Of a stretch of 64,000 nt of DNA, positions 18,361-27,635 are shown piece after piece. The stretch is from an uncultured Clostridia bacterium (GTDB lineage Bacteria > Bacillota > Clostridia > Christensenellales > DTU072). The position numbers and the translations under genes are program-made. Where the stretch lies: the NCBI GenBank assembly GCA_946621465.1, contig CAMOOO010000001.1, positions 124,001 to 188,000 of the forward strand, given 5' to 3'. Position 1 is the stretch's first letter; each line of letters begins with the position of its first letter. The notes under the pieces were generated by a model. It was not told where the DNA came from. It did not search any database and was given only the letters and a program-made list of their open reading frames with translations.

Positions 18361-19449
18361 ATGAAAAATATCGTCATTATTTACGGAGGAAAAAGTTGTG
18401 AATGTGATATATCCGTTATTACCGCGCTGACTACTTTTTCCGCAATCAAATACGACTTTAACGTCATACCGGTTTATTTATATAACGGTAGGTTTTTTAC
18501 AGGTAAAGACTTGGAAAATATAAAAAAATATCATCCGTTTAAAGAAAGGAACTATAAAGAGGTAACCTTTAATCGTGGGTGCATGATAAAAAAGGGATCT
18601 TTCCGCAGAAAAAAGAAAATAGATTGCGCTCTTATCTGCGCTCACGGCGGGCAAGGAGAGGGCGGTTCCCTCTCCGGATTATTGGAGATTGCCGAAATAC
18701 CGTATACCTGTTGCCCGCCCCTTCAAAGCGCGATTTGCATGGATAAAATATTCACAAAATATCTTTTACAATATTTTCATTTGCCGACCCTTCCGTTTTG
18801 CGTCTATGAAAATGGAATGGACGTTTCTAAATTAAAAACGCCGGAGTATCCCGTTATTCTTAAACCTGCGACGCTCGGGTCAAGCATCGGTATAACTTTA
18901 GTAAGCAGCGAATCGGAATTGCCGGCAGGCTTACAAAAATCATCCATGTTCGATAAAAACATCCTGATCGAAAAGGCGCTGGAGTGTTTCAGAGAGTTCA
19001 CTTGCGCCGCCATTAAACACGAGGATAAAATCATTTGCAGTGAAATCGAAGAAGTCATCGCGCCCGGACATTTTTATTCCTTTGACGAAAAGTATAAAAA
19101 TAACGAGACCAAACGTATTTATCCGGCAAACGTACCCATCACGTTGACCAATCGTATATATAAATTGACCAAGAAGATTTATTCATCCTTTCATCTGAAA
19201 GGGGTAGTCAGAATTGACTTTCTCGAAGAAAACGGAGAAATTTTTGTCAACGAGATCAATACCGTTCCCGGTTCTCTTTCCTGGTATTTATTCAAGAATT
19301 TAGGGTACGATCTGCCCGATTTATGCGGTATACTGTGTGAGGAAGCTATACGGGAGAAGGAAGCGGAAAAAACGTTATTCAGCGAGTTCGGAAGCACCGT
19401 TTTGACCGAATTTTTTTCCGGTAAGAACCATTCTCTCAAAGGAAGCTGA
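18361..19449 (+). CDS. ddl: D-alanine--D-alanine ligase
   Basis: An ATP-grasp ligase of 362 residues that joins two D-alanines for peptidoglycan. Visible motifs are the N-terminal YGGKSCECDISVITAL, HGGQGEGGSLSGLLE, the ATP-grasp strand PVILKPATLGSSIGI, and the metal site RIDFLEENGEIFVNEINTVPG. The FDEKYKNNE segment retains the Lys-Tyr pair seen in D-Ala-D-Ala enzymes; D-Ala-D-Lac ligases lack that tyrosine, so ordinary specificity is expected. ATG 18361 follows GAGGAG directly after the stop of the MurF-like gene. Its last 75 nt overlap, tail to tail, with the helicase gene on the other strand. Confidence 0.93.
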   Translation: MKNIVIIYGGKSCECDISVITALTTFSAIKYDFNVIPVYLYNGRFFTGKDLENIKKYHPFKERNYKEVTFNRGCMIKKGSFRRKKKIDCALICAHGGQGEGGSLSGLLEIAEIPYTCCPPLQSAICMDKIFTKYLLQYFHLPTLPFCVYENGMDVSKLKTPEYPVILKPATLGSSIGITLVSSESELPAGLQKSSMFDKNILIEKALECFREFTCAAIKHEDKIICSEIEEVIAPGHFYSFDEKYKNNETKRIYPANVPITLTNRIYKLTKKIYSSFHLKGVVRIDFLEENGEIFVNEINTVPGSLSWYLFKNLGYDLPDLCGILCEEAIREKEAEKTLFSEFGSTVLTEFFSGKNHSLKGS

Positions 19450-22400
19450 TTTATCTTTATTATTGGGTGCAACCCTGTTTTTCTCAGCGGCTTGACAGAT
19501 CCCTGACACGACGTTTTGAGGGGACAACCAAAAGTCTCTTGACCAAACACGGTAGATCTGCCAGCCTTTGCTCTCCAAAAAGGATAATTTATCCACTTCG
19601 CGTTCTTCGCTTTCTCCTGCGCCCATCAAGGAGCGGTGGTCAAACTCGATCCCCAATAAATACCTCTCTTCTTTCCCATCGTAAATGGCCATGGACATGA
19701 CGTATCCGGTTGTCCCAACGAGGGGATGAACTTCATATCCGATATTTTGTAGCCTCTTCATAAGTTTTTTCTCCATTTCAGTCATTCGTAAACCAGACGA
19801 ATCGTTATTCTCGACCGGTATTTCCTGTCTTTTTGCATATTCCAGATATTTGCGAAGCAGTTTCGGTCCGCTGTTCTTTGTCGTGTCGACCGGTAATTCT
19901 TCCGGTTCTACACTGGAGACGATGACGATTGATTTCTTTGCGCGAGTGATGGCAACGTTTAATCGCTTTTCTCCGCCGTCGGTTGCTAAAAAGCCGTACC
20001 TTGCCGCAACTTTCTCGTTATCTCCCTTAGCAAATCCGATGCTGAATATAATCACGTCGCATTCCTCTCCCTGTACGTTTTCTATATTTTTAACAAATCC
20101 CTGCCAGGAATTCATAAATTCTTTATCTTTCTTGCACCTATCTTCTATCTTTTCCTTAATCAGTTCCATTTGAGGGGCGTTAAAGGTGATGATGCCGATC
20201 GTGCCGCAATTCCTGTATTTTTCTATCAGTTCAACGACTTTTCTCGCTTCCGGGACGTTCTTTCCGTCTTGGCGTTTACCCGGAACTTTTATCCAGGAAA
20301 TAGCGGATAAGTTTTTTGTTATGTCAGGCGCGACGTATAATTTACTCTCGTAAAAATACCTGTTGCTGAAATCTATCAACCGGGAATGTTGACTTCTGTA
20401 ATGGTATTGCAAATAGACAGGGTGCAGTTTGGCTATGGCAAGGTCTAAAAGTGAACGCGCCTCAAAAGCATCGTTTTCCGCATCTTCTTGCTGTTTGCGA
20501 GAGAAAGTGAACGAAGGGGGTAATTGTTTATTATCACCGCAGATCACGACTCTTTTTCCGCGATAGATTGCCGGTATACTGCTTTCCGGGCATAACTGAC
20601 TTGCTTCGTCAAAAATAACGGTGTCGAACATATTTTTAACCAGCGGCAGTATCCCGACGTTCTCCGGAGAAACGAGAATACAAGGGAAGATCTTAAGGTA
20701 ATAATCACTATAATGAAGAAACGCCTTCTTAATATCCCATGAACCGTTTTCCAGTCGGAATAAAAAGTGCTTATTCTTTTCGGGATGCAAGCGCAAATGC
20801 GATTGATACGAAGCCCGAATTCTTTCTATGGCGTGTGATCTTGAATAGTCAATCAATTCCGGTTTCTTTTGTGAAAGTGTCGAACGAATAACGTCAAATT
20901 GTGCCGTATTCAGCGTGTTTTCTCCCAGTTCTTTTTCGTACCGAAGTAATAATTTATAGGTTCGTATCGGTATTATTGTTTCCAGCGTTTTCAACATTCC
21001 CGAAGCGGTTTTGTCGGAGGTATCGTAGCAATACAAAAGTATGTCTTTGATTTCCGGTGTGAGGTCACGAAAAATGGAACGGAGCTTTTTTATAGTCAAA
21101 TAATTATCTATTGCCTCGGATATCTCTTTTCTGCAGTCCGCACCGTGTATAACACTGTTTACAATGATCTCCCATCCACCGATGTCGAAAATCTTTTTAA
21201 TCGGCAGCAGTGGGCTAAGATAGGTGGAAATAGCGTCGAAAAATACCCTTATTTGTTCCGCTAACCTCCTTTTCCTACGCAAATAAAGTCCATTAACAAA
21301 AGGAAAAATAAGCCAAAAGGGCGGAAGTAAGGAAAGTTTACGAAGGGCAGTCATTACCGGATCGCTGTGACAAAGGACTGCATCCGCAACTTTATAAAAG
21401 GACACTTTCTCCCGAAGCAAATAGGGCAGAATAAAGTAAGCGTTATCGTATGCCGAAATTGGGAAGGGCTTTACCTTTCGCCCGATACATTTTCTTGCCT
21501 CGTTGAGGGCGGTAATGTCCACCTCGGCAATATGCGCCGCAAGGTTATTATTGTCAAAAATCCTTTTATATTCGCAGAACCTTTCTATCAGCCGACTGTT
21601 TTTAATAAATTCAACCTCCTCCGATAGCTTTTCATAAGAATCGGTCAGCCGCAAAGAAGACAGTCTTTCATAGGCATATTTTTCTTTCTCGTCTTTCGGA
21701 TAACTTGCCGAAAGTTGGTACATCTCCACTAAAGAAGGACCAAAAGGGGTAGGACAATGCAATCTTTTATCATTTTCCGTAATTATAGACAACAATTCTC
21801 CCATCCGGTGTTCCTCTTTGGAAAATAAAATTTCGTTTGGGAGTCCATCTGGCTTTGAAAAACGTAAATGGTTTTCCAGAGCCTGTTTATAAAAAGTTTC
21901 TTTTTGTGAAACAGGGTCGGATAGAAGTAAGGATGCGCCGTTTAACCATTCCAGCCGTTTGTCTATGACGTCCAATGCTACCTTTTTTTCACTGACGACC
22001 AAAACGTTTCTGCCGTTTGCTATTTCATTCCCGATTATTCCTGCAATCGTTTGACTTTTCCCCGTTCCCGGCGGCCCGAACACAACGATATTTTTTTGCG
22101 TTTGTAGGGCTTTTTTCTGAGAATAGTCCAGTTTTTCCGTCAGGTAAATTCTTTCTCTTTTGTCCTTAACTTTGACGTTTTTATCGCAAAAAAGCTCCAT
22201 GATAGCGTTATTATAGGCATTTTTTTGATAAAGGACGTGATAATCTTCTTGCATAGACGACATCACGGGGAATTTGCCCATAACGACGTAATATAGTACC
22301 TTTGGTTTATTTGAAGGTATGGCGTTTTCGATAAAGGGAGCCACTCTGTAGTCGCATTTGAGCGGGATTTTGAATCCGTTTTCATTCAGTATAACGGATA

Positions 22401-22803
22401 GCGCGCCGAGAGACAAATGCCCCTCGTTAATAATTTTATTGAGTAGCTGACGAGCCTTTTTTCCGGGGAATAATGCTAAAAAGAGCGCTCTGTTCAGTAT
22501 CGGTTCACCGTCCGATACCATGCAGCCGTCTTGCTGTAGAACAGGGTAAAAAAGGAGGGGCGCCTTGTATTTATGGTTCTGTTTTGTTATGAATAAATAT
22601 GGATACCCTACGTAGTATTTTTCGGAGGATAGGTTTTTATTGAAAGTAAACGATCGGCGTTCGCCCTTTAAAAACGGAATTATTTCTTCATAAGAAGACA
22701 GGTCGAAAAAATCTTTTTTGGGAAGGGAGCCTATAAAAAGACATTTGTTCTTTTCATTAAGAAGATATAGTCTGTCGGAAAAGCCGGTATAGATCTGTTT
22801 CAT
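19375..22803 (-). CDS. SF1 (UPF1-like) helicase with C-terminal nuclease-fold domain
   Basis: A protein of 1,142 residues. After an N-terminal region of about 215 residues that I do not recognise comes a split superfamily 1 helicase: Walker A GPPGTGKS at 243-250, Walker B VIFDEASQLCPES, motif III GDNKQLPPS, YHYRSQHSRLI, then ENVQGEECDVIIFS and RLNVAITRAKKSIV. Between Walker A and B is a long insertion with helical and hydrophobic stretches. The C-terminal ~110 residues resemble the restriction-endonuclease-like domain (MTES_1575 type) that ends many such helicases: RYLLGIEFD and KGWQIYRVWSRDFW are clear. The aspartate expected in the preceding strand appears as serine (S1037 in YVMSMAIYD), so nuclease activity is doubtful. 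Likely roles are nucleic-acid quality control or anti-invader defence. The gene stands alone between operons, and its ribosome-binding site is poor. Confidence 0.85.
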   Translation of the reverse strand: MKQIYTGFSDRLYLLNEKNKCLFIGSLPKKDFFDLSSYEEIIPFLKGERRSFTFNKNLSSEKYYVGYPYLFITKQNHKYKAPLLFYPVLQQDGCMVSDGEPILNRALFLALFPGKKARQLLNKIINEGHLSLGALSVILNENGFKIPLKCDYRVAPFIENAIPSNKPKVLYYVVMGKFPVMSSMQEDYHVLYQKNAYNNAIMELFCDKNVKVKDKRERIYLTEKLDYSQKKALQTQKNIVVFGPPGTGKSQTIAGIIGNEIANGRNVLVVSEKKVALDVIDKRLEWLNGASLLLSDPVSQKETFYKQALENHLRFSKPDGLPNEILFSKEEHRMGELLSIITENDKRLHCPTPFGPSLVEMYQLSASYPKDEKEKYAYERLSSLRLTDSYEKLSEEVEFIKNSRLIERFCEYKRIFDNNNLAAHIAEVDITALNEARKCIGRKVKPFPISAYDNAYFILPYLLREKVSFYKVADAVLCHSDPVMTALRKLSLLPPFWLIFPFVNGLYLRRKRRLAEQIRVFFDAISTYLSPLLPIKKIFDIGGWEIIVNSVIHGADCRKEISEAIDNYLTIKKLRSIFRDLTPEIKDILLYCYDTSDKTASGMLKTLETIIPIRTYKLLLRYEKELGENTLNTAQFDVIRSTLSQKKPELIDYSRSHAIERIRASYQSHLRLHPEKNKHFLFRLENGSWDIKKAFLHYSDYYLKIFPCILVSPENVGILPLVKNMFDTVIFDEASQLCPESSIPAIYRGKRVVICGDNKQLPPSFTFSRKQQEDAENDAFEARSLLDLAIAKLHPVYLQYHYRSQHSRLIDFSNRYFYESKLYVAPDITKNLSAISWIKVPGKRQDGKNVPEARKVVELIEKYRNCGTIGIITFNAPQMELIKEKIEDRCKKDKEFMNSWQGFVKNIENVQGEECDVIIFSIGFAKGDNEKVAARYGFLATDGGEKRLNVAITRAKKSIVIVSSVEPEELPVDTTKNSGPKLLRKYLEYAKRQEIPVENNDSSGLRMTEMEKKLMKRLQNIGYEVHPLVGTTGYVMSMAIYDGKEERYLLGIEFDHRSLMGAGESEEREVDKLSFLESKGWQIYRVWSRDFWLSPQNVVSGICQAAEKNRVAPNNKDKSASFERMVLTGKKFGQNGASELAE

Positions 22804-22907
22804 CTGTTTTAGGTATTGCCAATTATCACTAATTATTTCGTTTTATAAAAAGATTATTTTCACAATGTGTTTTGAATAATAAATACCTTGCTATCGCCAT
22901 TCCTTGC

Positions 22908-22936
22908 TTGACACAATGACCAAAAAATGAGATAAT
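22908..22936 (+). promoter_or_regulatory. Sigma-A promoter of the thyA operon
   Basis: TTGACA at 22908-22913, a 17-nt spacer and GATAAT at 22931-22936 match the housekeeping consensus almost perfectly. A short A-rich leader and a strong GGAGGAG ribosome-binding site lead to thyA. The same 162-bp gap also holds the upstream region of the divergent helicase gene. Confidence 0.85.
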
Positions 22937-22965
22937 AAAAAAAACAGTTTCGGAGGAGAGAATAG

Positions 22966-23796
22966 GTGAGCAAAGCAGATCGGATATTTATTCAAAATAT
23001 GAAAGATATTTTAGAGAACGGCGTGTGGGATACCAACATGACCGTCCGTCCTCATTGGGAAGACGGTACGCCTGCCCATACTATAAAAAAATTTGGTATC
23101 GTCAACAGGTACGACCTATCTGAAGAACTGCCCATCCTAACCATCCGTAAAACCAATTTTCAGGCGGCTATTGACGAAATTCTTTGGATTTGGCAGAAAA
23201 AGAGTAATAATATCCACGATTTGAACAGTCATATCTGGGATTCCTGGGCGGACGAAACGGGATCTATAGGAAAAGCCTACGGTTATCAACTTGCTCAAAA
23301 GCATATTTACAAAGAGGGCGAATTTGACCAGGTGGACAGAGTACTTTTCGACCTGAAAAACAATCCTGCCAGCCGCAGAATAATGACTAATATCTATAAC
23401 TTTCAGGATCTGCACGAAATGCACCTGTATCCGTGCGCTTATTCCATGACTTTCAACGTCGCCGGAAATAAACTCAACGGTATCCTTAATCAGCGTAGTA
23501 ATGACATGCTCGTGGCAAATAATTGGAACGTTCTTCAATATTCCGTTTTGTTGATGATGTTCGCAAAAGTCAGCGGTCTGGAAGCCGGCGAACTGGTTCA
23601 CGTAATTTCCGACGCGCATATTTACGACAGACATATCCCGATCGTCAAAGAAATTTTGGAAAGAGAACAGTTTGACGCGCCTACGCTCACGTTAAAACGC
23701 GACGTGACCGATTTCTACGATTTCAAAGTGGACGATTTCGAGCTGACCGATTATAAATTCCATCTTTTAGGCACCAAATTACCGGTCGCTATTTGA
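22966..23796 (+). CDS. thyA: Thymidylate synthase ThyA
   Basis: Methylates dUMP to dTMP with methylene-tetrahydrofolate, producing dihydrofolate. The protein has 276 residues. The catalytic cysteine is C157 in YPCAYSMTF, followed by the phosphate-binding QRSNDM and the nucleotide-contact segment DAHIYDRHIP. The GSIGKAYGYQ loop (usually GxxYGxQ) is of the variant type found in Clostridia. The start is GTG, supported by GGAGGAG 7 nt upstream. It is first in an operon with folA, which recycles the dihydrofolate made here. Confidence 0.95.
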   Translation: MSKADRIFIQNMKDILENGVWDTNMTVRPHWEDGTPAHTIKKFGIVNRYDLSEELPILTIRKTNFQAAIDEILWIWQKKSNNIHDLNSHIWDSWADETGSIGKAYGYQLAQKHIYKEGEFDQVDRVLFDLKNNPASRRIMTNIYNFQDLHEMHLYPCAYSMTFNVAGNKLNGILNQRSNDMLVANNWNVLQYSVLLMMFAKVSGLEAGELVHVISDAHIYDRHIPIVKEILEREQFDAPTLTLKRDVTDFYDFKVDDFELTDYKFHLLGTKLPVAI

Positions 23797-23812
23797 TTTT
23801 GAGGTTTTATTT

Positions 23813-24319
23813 ATGAAAGCAATCGTGGCAGTAGACAGAGTGTGGGGCATTGGAAAGAACAACGACTTGTTGTTTTCTTTGAAGCAAGACATGGAGTACT
23901 TTAAATCAAAAACGATGAATAAAGTCGTCGTTATGGGTTCCAACACGCTAAAAAGTTTTCCCGGCGGCAATCCGCTCAAAAACAGGGTCAATATCGTTTT
24001 ATTCCCCGGCGGTGAACAACGTGAGGACTGCATTATCGTCCAATCGCTGAAAGAACTCTCCGAAACGTTAAAAAAGTACGATACCGACGACGTTTTCATT
24101 ATCGGCGGCGCCATGTTCTATAAAACAATGTTGCCTTATTGCGACACAATTTACGTAACTAAGGTCGACGCGGAAGGCGGCGCAACCGTCTTTTTCGAGA
24201 ATCTGGATCAAAGACCGGAATGGGAATGCGCTGAAATCGGCGAACAAAAAGAAGAAAACGGGCTGATGTTCCGTTTTACTGTATATAAAAATCATGAAGT
24301 AACGGAGTTTTCCGTTTAA
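23813..24319 (+). CDS. folA: Dihydrofolate reductase
   Basis: NADPH-dependent reduction of dihydrofolate to tetrahydrofolate. The 168-residue protein starts MKAIVAVDRVWGIGKNND, the usual DHFR first strand and Met20-like loop, though with LLFSLKQDMEYFK in place of the common LPWxLPxDLxxFK. VVVMGSNTLKS and VFIIGGAMFYKTMLP are the NADPH-binding segments. It lies 16 nt after thyA, the standard pairing for thymidylate synthesis. Confidence 0.93.
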   Translation: MKAIVAVDRVWGIGKNNDLLFSLKQDMEYFKSKTMNKVVVMGSNTLKSFPGGNPLKNRVNIVLFPGGEQREDCIIVQSLKELSETLKKYDTDDVFIIGGAMFYKTMLPYCDTIYVTKVDAEGGATVFFENLDQRPEWECAEIGEQKEENGLMFRFTVYKNHEVTEFSV

Positions 24320-24333
24320 ACGAGGTATAATCA

Positions 24334-25512
24334 ATGAAAATCACTATGAAAACCCCCATCGTCGAATTGGATGGGGACGAAATGACCAGAATTCTATGGC
24401 AAAAAATCAAAGAAAAACTCATTCTTCCTTTTGTGGATCTTCAATCTGTTTATTTTGATTTGGGACTTCCTAACCGCGAAATAACCAAAGACGCAGTAAC
24501 GCATGAAGCTGCCGATGCAATCAAAAAATACGGTGTCGGCGTAAAATGCGCTACAATCACCCCCAACGCGGCGCGTATGACGGAATACAACCTGTCTCAG
24601 ATGTGGAAATCGCCTAACGGCACCATTCGTTCACAATTGGACGGTACCGTTTTCCGTGCGCCTATTATGGTAAAAGGTCTAAAAGTGCTTATGCCGACGT
24701 GGACACAACCTATTGTTATCGCCCGTCACGCCTACGGTGACGTCTACAGCGGAGTGGAAGGATACGTTCCGGAAGGCGGAAAAGTGTCTTTGGTCTTCCC
24801 CGATGGGTCGGAAAAAACCGTTTTTGAATTCAAAGGTCCCGGAATCGTGCAATCGATGCACAATACCGATAAGAGCATAAAAAGTTTTGCACGTAGTTGC
24901 ATGAACTATGCTTTGGACGTGAAAAAAGACCTTTGGTTCAATGCAAAAGACACGATTAGCAAAATTTATGATCATCGTTTCAAAGACATCTTTAACGAGA
25001 TTTACGAGACGGAATATAAAGAAAAATTCGAAAAAGCCGGGATTACCTATTTTTACACCCTTATCGACGACGCCGTCAGCCGCATTATGAAAAGTAACGG
25101 CGGTATGATTTGGGCTTGCAAAAACTACGACGGAGACGTTATGAGCGATATGGTCGCCACCGTTTTCGGGTCCCTTGCTATGATGACTTCCGTTTTGGTC
25201 AGTCCCGACGGTAAATACGAATACGAAGCCGCTCACGGCACTGTCACCAGACACTATTATAAATATTTAAAAGGCGAAGAAACTTCTACCAATCCCGTCG
25301 CAACTATTTATGCCTGGACAGGCGCTCTGCGTAAAAGGGGAGAACTGGATAATTTGCCCGACCTTATTTCCTTTGCCGATCGTTTGGAGAATGCTTGCGT
25401 AGAAACTATTATGAGCGGCGTTATGACGAAGGACCTTGTTGCAAATTTCGACGGCGAGGCAAAAGCGGTTACGTCCGATGAATTTTTGGACGCCATTGCT
25501 TCTCGCGTATAA
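24334..25512 (+). CDS. icd: NADP-dependent isocitrate dehydrogenase (type II)
   Basis: Oxidative decarboxylation of isocitrate to 2-oxoglutarate. At 392 residues it belongs to the homodimeric type II group also found in eukaryotes, shown by [15 protein letters not shown], the substrate-binding [19 protein letters not shown], the metal-site segment [11 protein letters not shown] and the NADP-binding [15 protein letters not shown] ribosome-binding site precedes the ATG. In a fermenting anaerobe it probably supplies 2-oxoglutarate for glutamate rather than feeding a full TCA cycle (inference). Confidence 0.95.
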   Translation: MKITMKTPIVELDGDEMTRILWQKIKEKLILPFVDLQSVYFDLGLPNREITKDAVTHEAADAIKKYGVGVKCATITPNAARMTEYNLSQMWKSPNGTIRSQLDGTVFRAPIMVKGLKVLMPTWTQPIVIARHAYGDVYSGVEGYVPEGGKVSLVFPDGSEKTVFEFKGPGIVQSMHNTDKSIKSFARSCMNYALDVKKDLWFNAKDTISKIYDHRFKDIFNEIYETEYKEKFEKAGITYFYTLIDDAVSRIMKSNGGMIWACKNYDGDVMSDMVATVFGSLAMMTSVLVSPDGKYEYEAAHGTVTRHYYKYLKGEETSTNPVATIYAWTGALRKRGELDNLPDLISFADRLENACVETIMSGVMTKDLVANFDGEAKAVTSDEFLDAIASRV

Positions 25513-25520
25513 TAGGCAGG

Positions 25521-26138
25521 ATGGAAATAAAGAAGTTCGAGGTGGGGTATATGCCCACCAATTGCTACGTTTTATCCGATGATAAAATAGCCGTTATCGT
25601 AGATCCGGGCGGTGGGTATGGAAGAATACGCGCCTACCTTGAAGAGCGCGGCAAAACGGCTGTTGCGGTACTGCTTACGCACGGACATTTCGATCACATT
25701 GCCGACGTCTTCAAGTGGCACAAAGACGGCGCGACCGTATATATTCACGAAAAGGACGCTTCATGCTTATTTATTCCGGAAGATAGTTTGGCTTCCCTTG
25801 TCGGTTTGACATTTCCACCGGTCAAAGAATACTGTTGCTTTAGTGACGGCGATCGATTGACTTTCGGTAATATCTCTTTAAAGGTCATTCATACGCCCGG
25901 TCATACGAAAGGGGGATGCTGTTTCGTTTTGGAAAACGGCGTTATTTTGACAGGCGATACCATAATGTGCGGTACCTACGGTAGGACAGATTTCCCCGGC
26001 GGATCGGATGTGGAGTTAAAAAATTCCATCATAAATAAGCTTTTTTCCATTGAACAAGATAGACTTCTTTACCCCGGTCACGGCGAAAGTACAACCTTAA
26101 AGAACGAGAAACTCTGCAATCCGGTTTTACAATTATGA
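25521..26138 (+). CDS. MBL-fold metal hydrolase (glyoxalase II-like)
   Basis: A metallo-beta-lactamase-fold hydrolase of 205 residues. The metal-binding HGHFDH is at residues 54-59, with further ligands in HTPGHTKGG, the aspartate in LTGDTI, and LYPGHGES near the end. This single-domain form is common in Firmicutes and is often annotated as a hydroxyacylglutathione-hydrolase-like protein; the true substrate is unknown. The start is 8 nt after icd, and the stop overlaps the hemZ start (ATGA). Confidence 0.88.
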   Translation: MEIKKFEVGYMPTNCYVLSDDKIAVIVDPGGGYGRIRAYLEERGKTAVAVLLTHGHFDHIADVFKWHKDGATVYIHEKDASCLFIPEDSLASLVGLTFPPVKEYCCFSDGDRLTFGNISLKVIHTPGHTKGGCCFVLENGVILTGDTIMCGTYGRTDFPGGSDVELKNSIINKLFSIEQDRLLYPGHGESTTLKNEKLCNPVLQL

Positions 26139-27544
26139 GTATTCGACTTATTTTTGAAAAAAACACCTATCTCAACGACGTCCAGGAGATACCCAGGGCT
26201 TTTGTTCCGTATATAACTCTTTCCGACGATGGAGAAAACTTCCTGTCGTGGTCGCATGATATTTCCGGCGACGTTTTTACTTTTACGATAGATAGCGATC
26301 TATTTGGGAAAAAGGTATACAAAGATTCTTTCCCTGCTGAAGACAGCCTTATTTTTAAAAAGAAAACTAAATATTTTGCCAAAAACAGCCTTTATTTATA
26401 TTTAAGTCAGGCACTGGGCGTTAAATTGCCGTATGGCAGTCTGACCGGTGTCAGACCGACGAGGATGTACGCCGAGATCGCAAAAACAAGTGCAGAACCC
26501 AAAAAAGTCCTTATCGAAGAGTTCTCCGTTTTTGAGAAGAAAGCGGAATTGATAGAAAAATGCGCTCTGTTTCAAAGTAAGTTCATCAACCGCGACGATA
26601 AATCGGTCGCAATCTACGTCAATATTCCTTTTTGTCCGACGAGATGTTCTTATTGTTCCTTTATCAGTACCGAAGTTTTCCGCGTCAAAAAGGAGCTTCC
26701 TATTTTCGTTTCCTGTTTGAAAAAGGACATAGAAACCATATTCGACGTTATTGATAAAAAGGGCTATTCCGTTCGTTCCGTCTACGTAGGAGGTGGGACG
26801 CCTACAAGTTTAGGGGCAGAACTACTTTCCGAGGTCATTTCTCCACTTTCTAATTTGGGATGTGAATTTACCGTAGAATGCGGTAGGCCGGATACTATAG
26901 ACCCGTCCATTATCGACGTTTTACTGAAAAACAACGTCACGCGCGTCAGTATAAACCCCCAGACTTTTTTGCAAAAGACATTGGACTTAATCGGAAGAAA
27001 GCACTCCGTTGACGACGTTTTCAGAGCTTTTTCACTGGTAAAAGACACTTCGCTGAACGTCAATTGCGACTTGATCGCCGCACTCCCCGGAGAAACGTCG
27101 GAGGATTTTAAATATAGTTTGGATACCGCTTTGGCACTTTTCCCGGAAAATATAACGGTGCATACGCTCAGTATCAAGCGCGGTTCGGAATTGAACAAAG
27201 ATAACTTCTCCAAGAGTGCAGAAGGGGATGCGCTCTCCATGACCGATTATTCCTTTACTACGCTTTCGGACGCCGGGTATTCCCCGTACTATATGTATCG
27301 TCAAAAAAATACCGCCGATAACCTGGAAAATACCGGTTTTTGCCGAGATCAAAAAGTATGCCTCTATAACGTCGACACCATGGAAGAGAGCTGTTCAATA
27401 TTGGCAGCCGGCGCAGGCGCCGTCTCTAAATTACTGGAACCGGGCGGTAAAATAACCCGTTTTTCCCATCCAAAAGGGTTCAGAGAGTATATCGAACGGG
27501 TCGATGACACCGAAAAAAGGCTAAAAGAGTTCTTTTTGTCTTAA
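26135..27544 (+). CDS. hemZ: Radical SAM coproporphyrinogen dehydrogenase-like HemZ
   Basis: A radical SAM enzyme of 469 residues. The 4Fe-4S-binding CxxxCxxC is C167, C171, C174 in IPFCPTRCSYCSF, followed by YVGGGTPTSLG and the HemN/HemW-like NPQTFLQKTLDLIGRKH. The ~160-residue N-terminal extension with LPYGSLTGVRPTRM is specific to the HemZ group. HemZ is named for oxygen-independent coproporphyrinogen III oxidation, but many Clostridia carry it without a full heme pathway, so its real substrate here is uncertain. It closes the thyA operon with no recognisable terminator. Confidence 0.88.
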   Translation: MSIRLIFEKNTYLNDVQEIPRAFVPYITLSDDGENFLSWSHDISGDVFTFTIDSDLFGKKVYKDSFPAEDSLIFKKKTKYFAKNSLYLYLSQALGVKLPYGSLTGVRPTRMYAEIAKTSAEPKKVLIEEFSVFEKKAELIEKCALFQSKFINRDDKSVAIYVNIPFCPTRCSYCSFISTEVFRVKKELPIFVSCLKKDIETIFDVIDKKGYSVRSVYVGGGTPTSLGAELLSEVISPLSNLGCEFTVECGRPDTIDPSIIDVLLKNNVTRVSINPQTFLQKTLDLIGRKHSVDDVFRAFSLVKDTSLNVNCDLIAALPGETSEDFKYSLDTALALFPENITVHTLSIKRGSELNKDNFSKSAEGDALSMTDYSFTTLSDAGYSPYYMYRQKNTADNLENTGFCRDQKVCLYNVDTMEESCSILAAGAGAVSKLLEPGGKITRFSHPKGFREYIERVDDTEKRLKEFFLS

Positions 27545-27570
27545 TCTTAGCTTTCTTTTTTAAATAATCC

Positions 27571-27614
27571 TTGCTTTTTTGTATCGCCTATGGTAGAATT
27601 ATTTTATAAAATAA
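27571..27614 (+). promoter_or_regulatory. Putative promoter of the lipoprotein-pheST operon, with palindrome
   Basis: TTGCTT (27571-27576), a 17-nt spacer and TAGAAT (27594-27599) form a moderate sigma-A promoter. Directly after it lies a perfect 16-bp palindrome, TTATTTTATAAAATAA (27599-27614), which would cover the transcription start and might be an operator. It is pure A/T, so chance is a fair alternative. GGAG lies 5 nt before the ATG of the first gene. Confidence 0.55.
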
Positions 27615-27635
27615 AATAAGCTACCCGGAGAAAAA

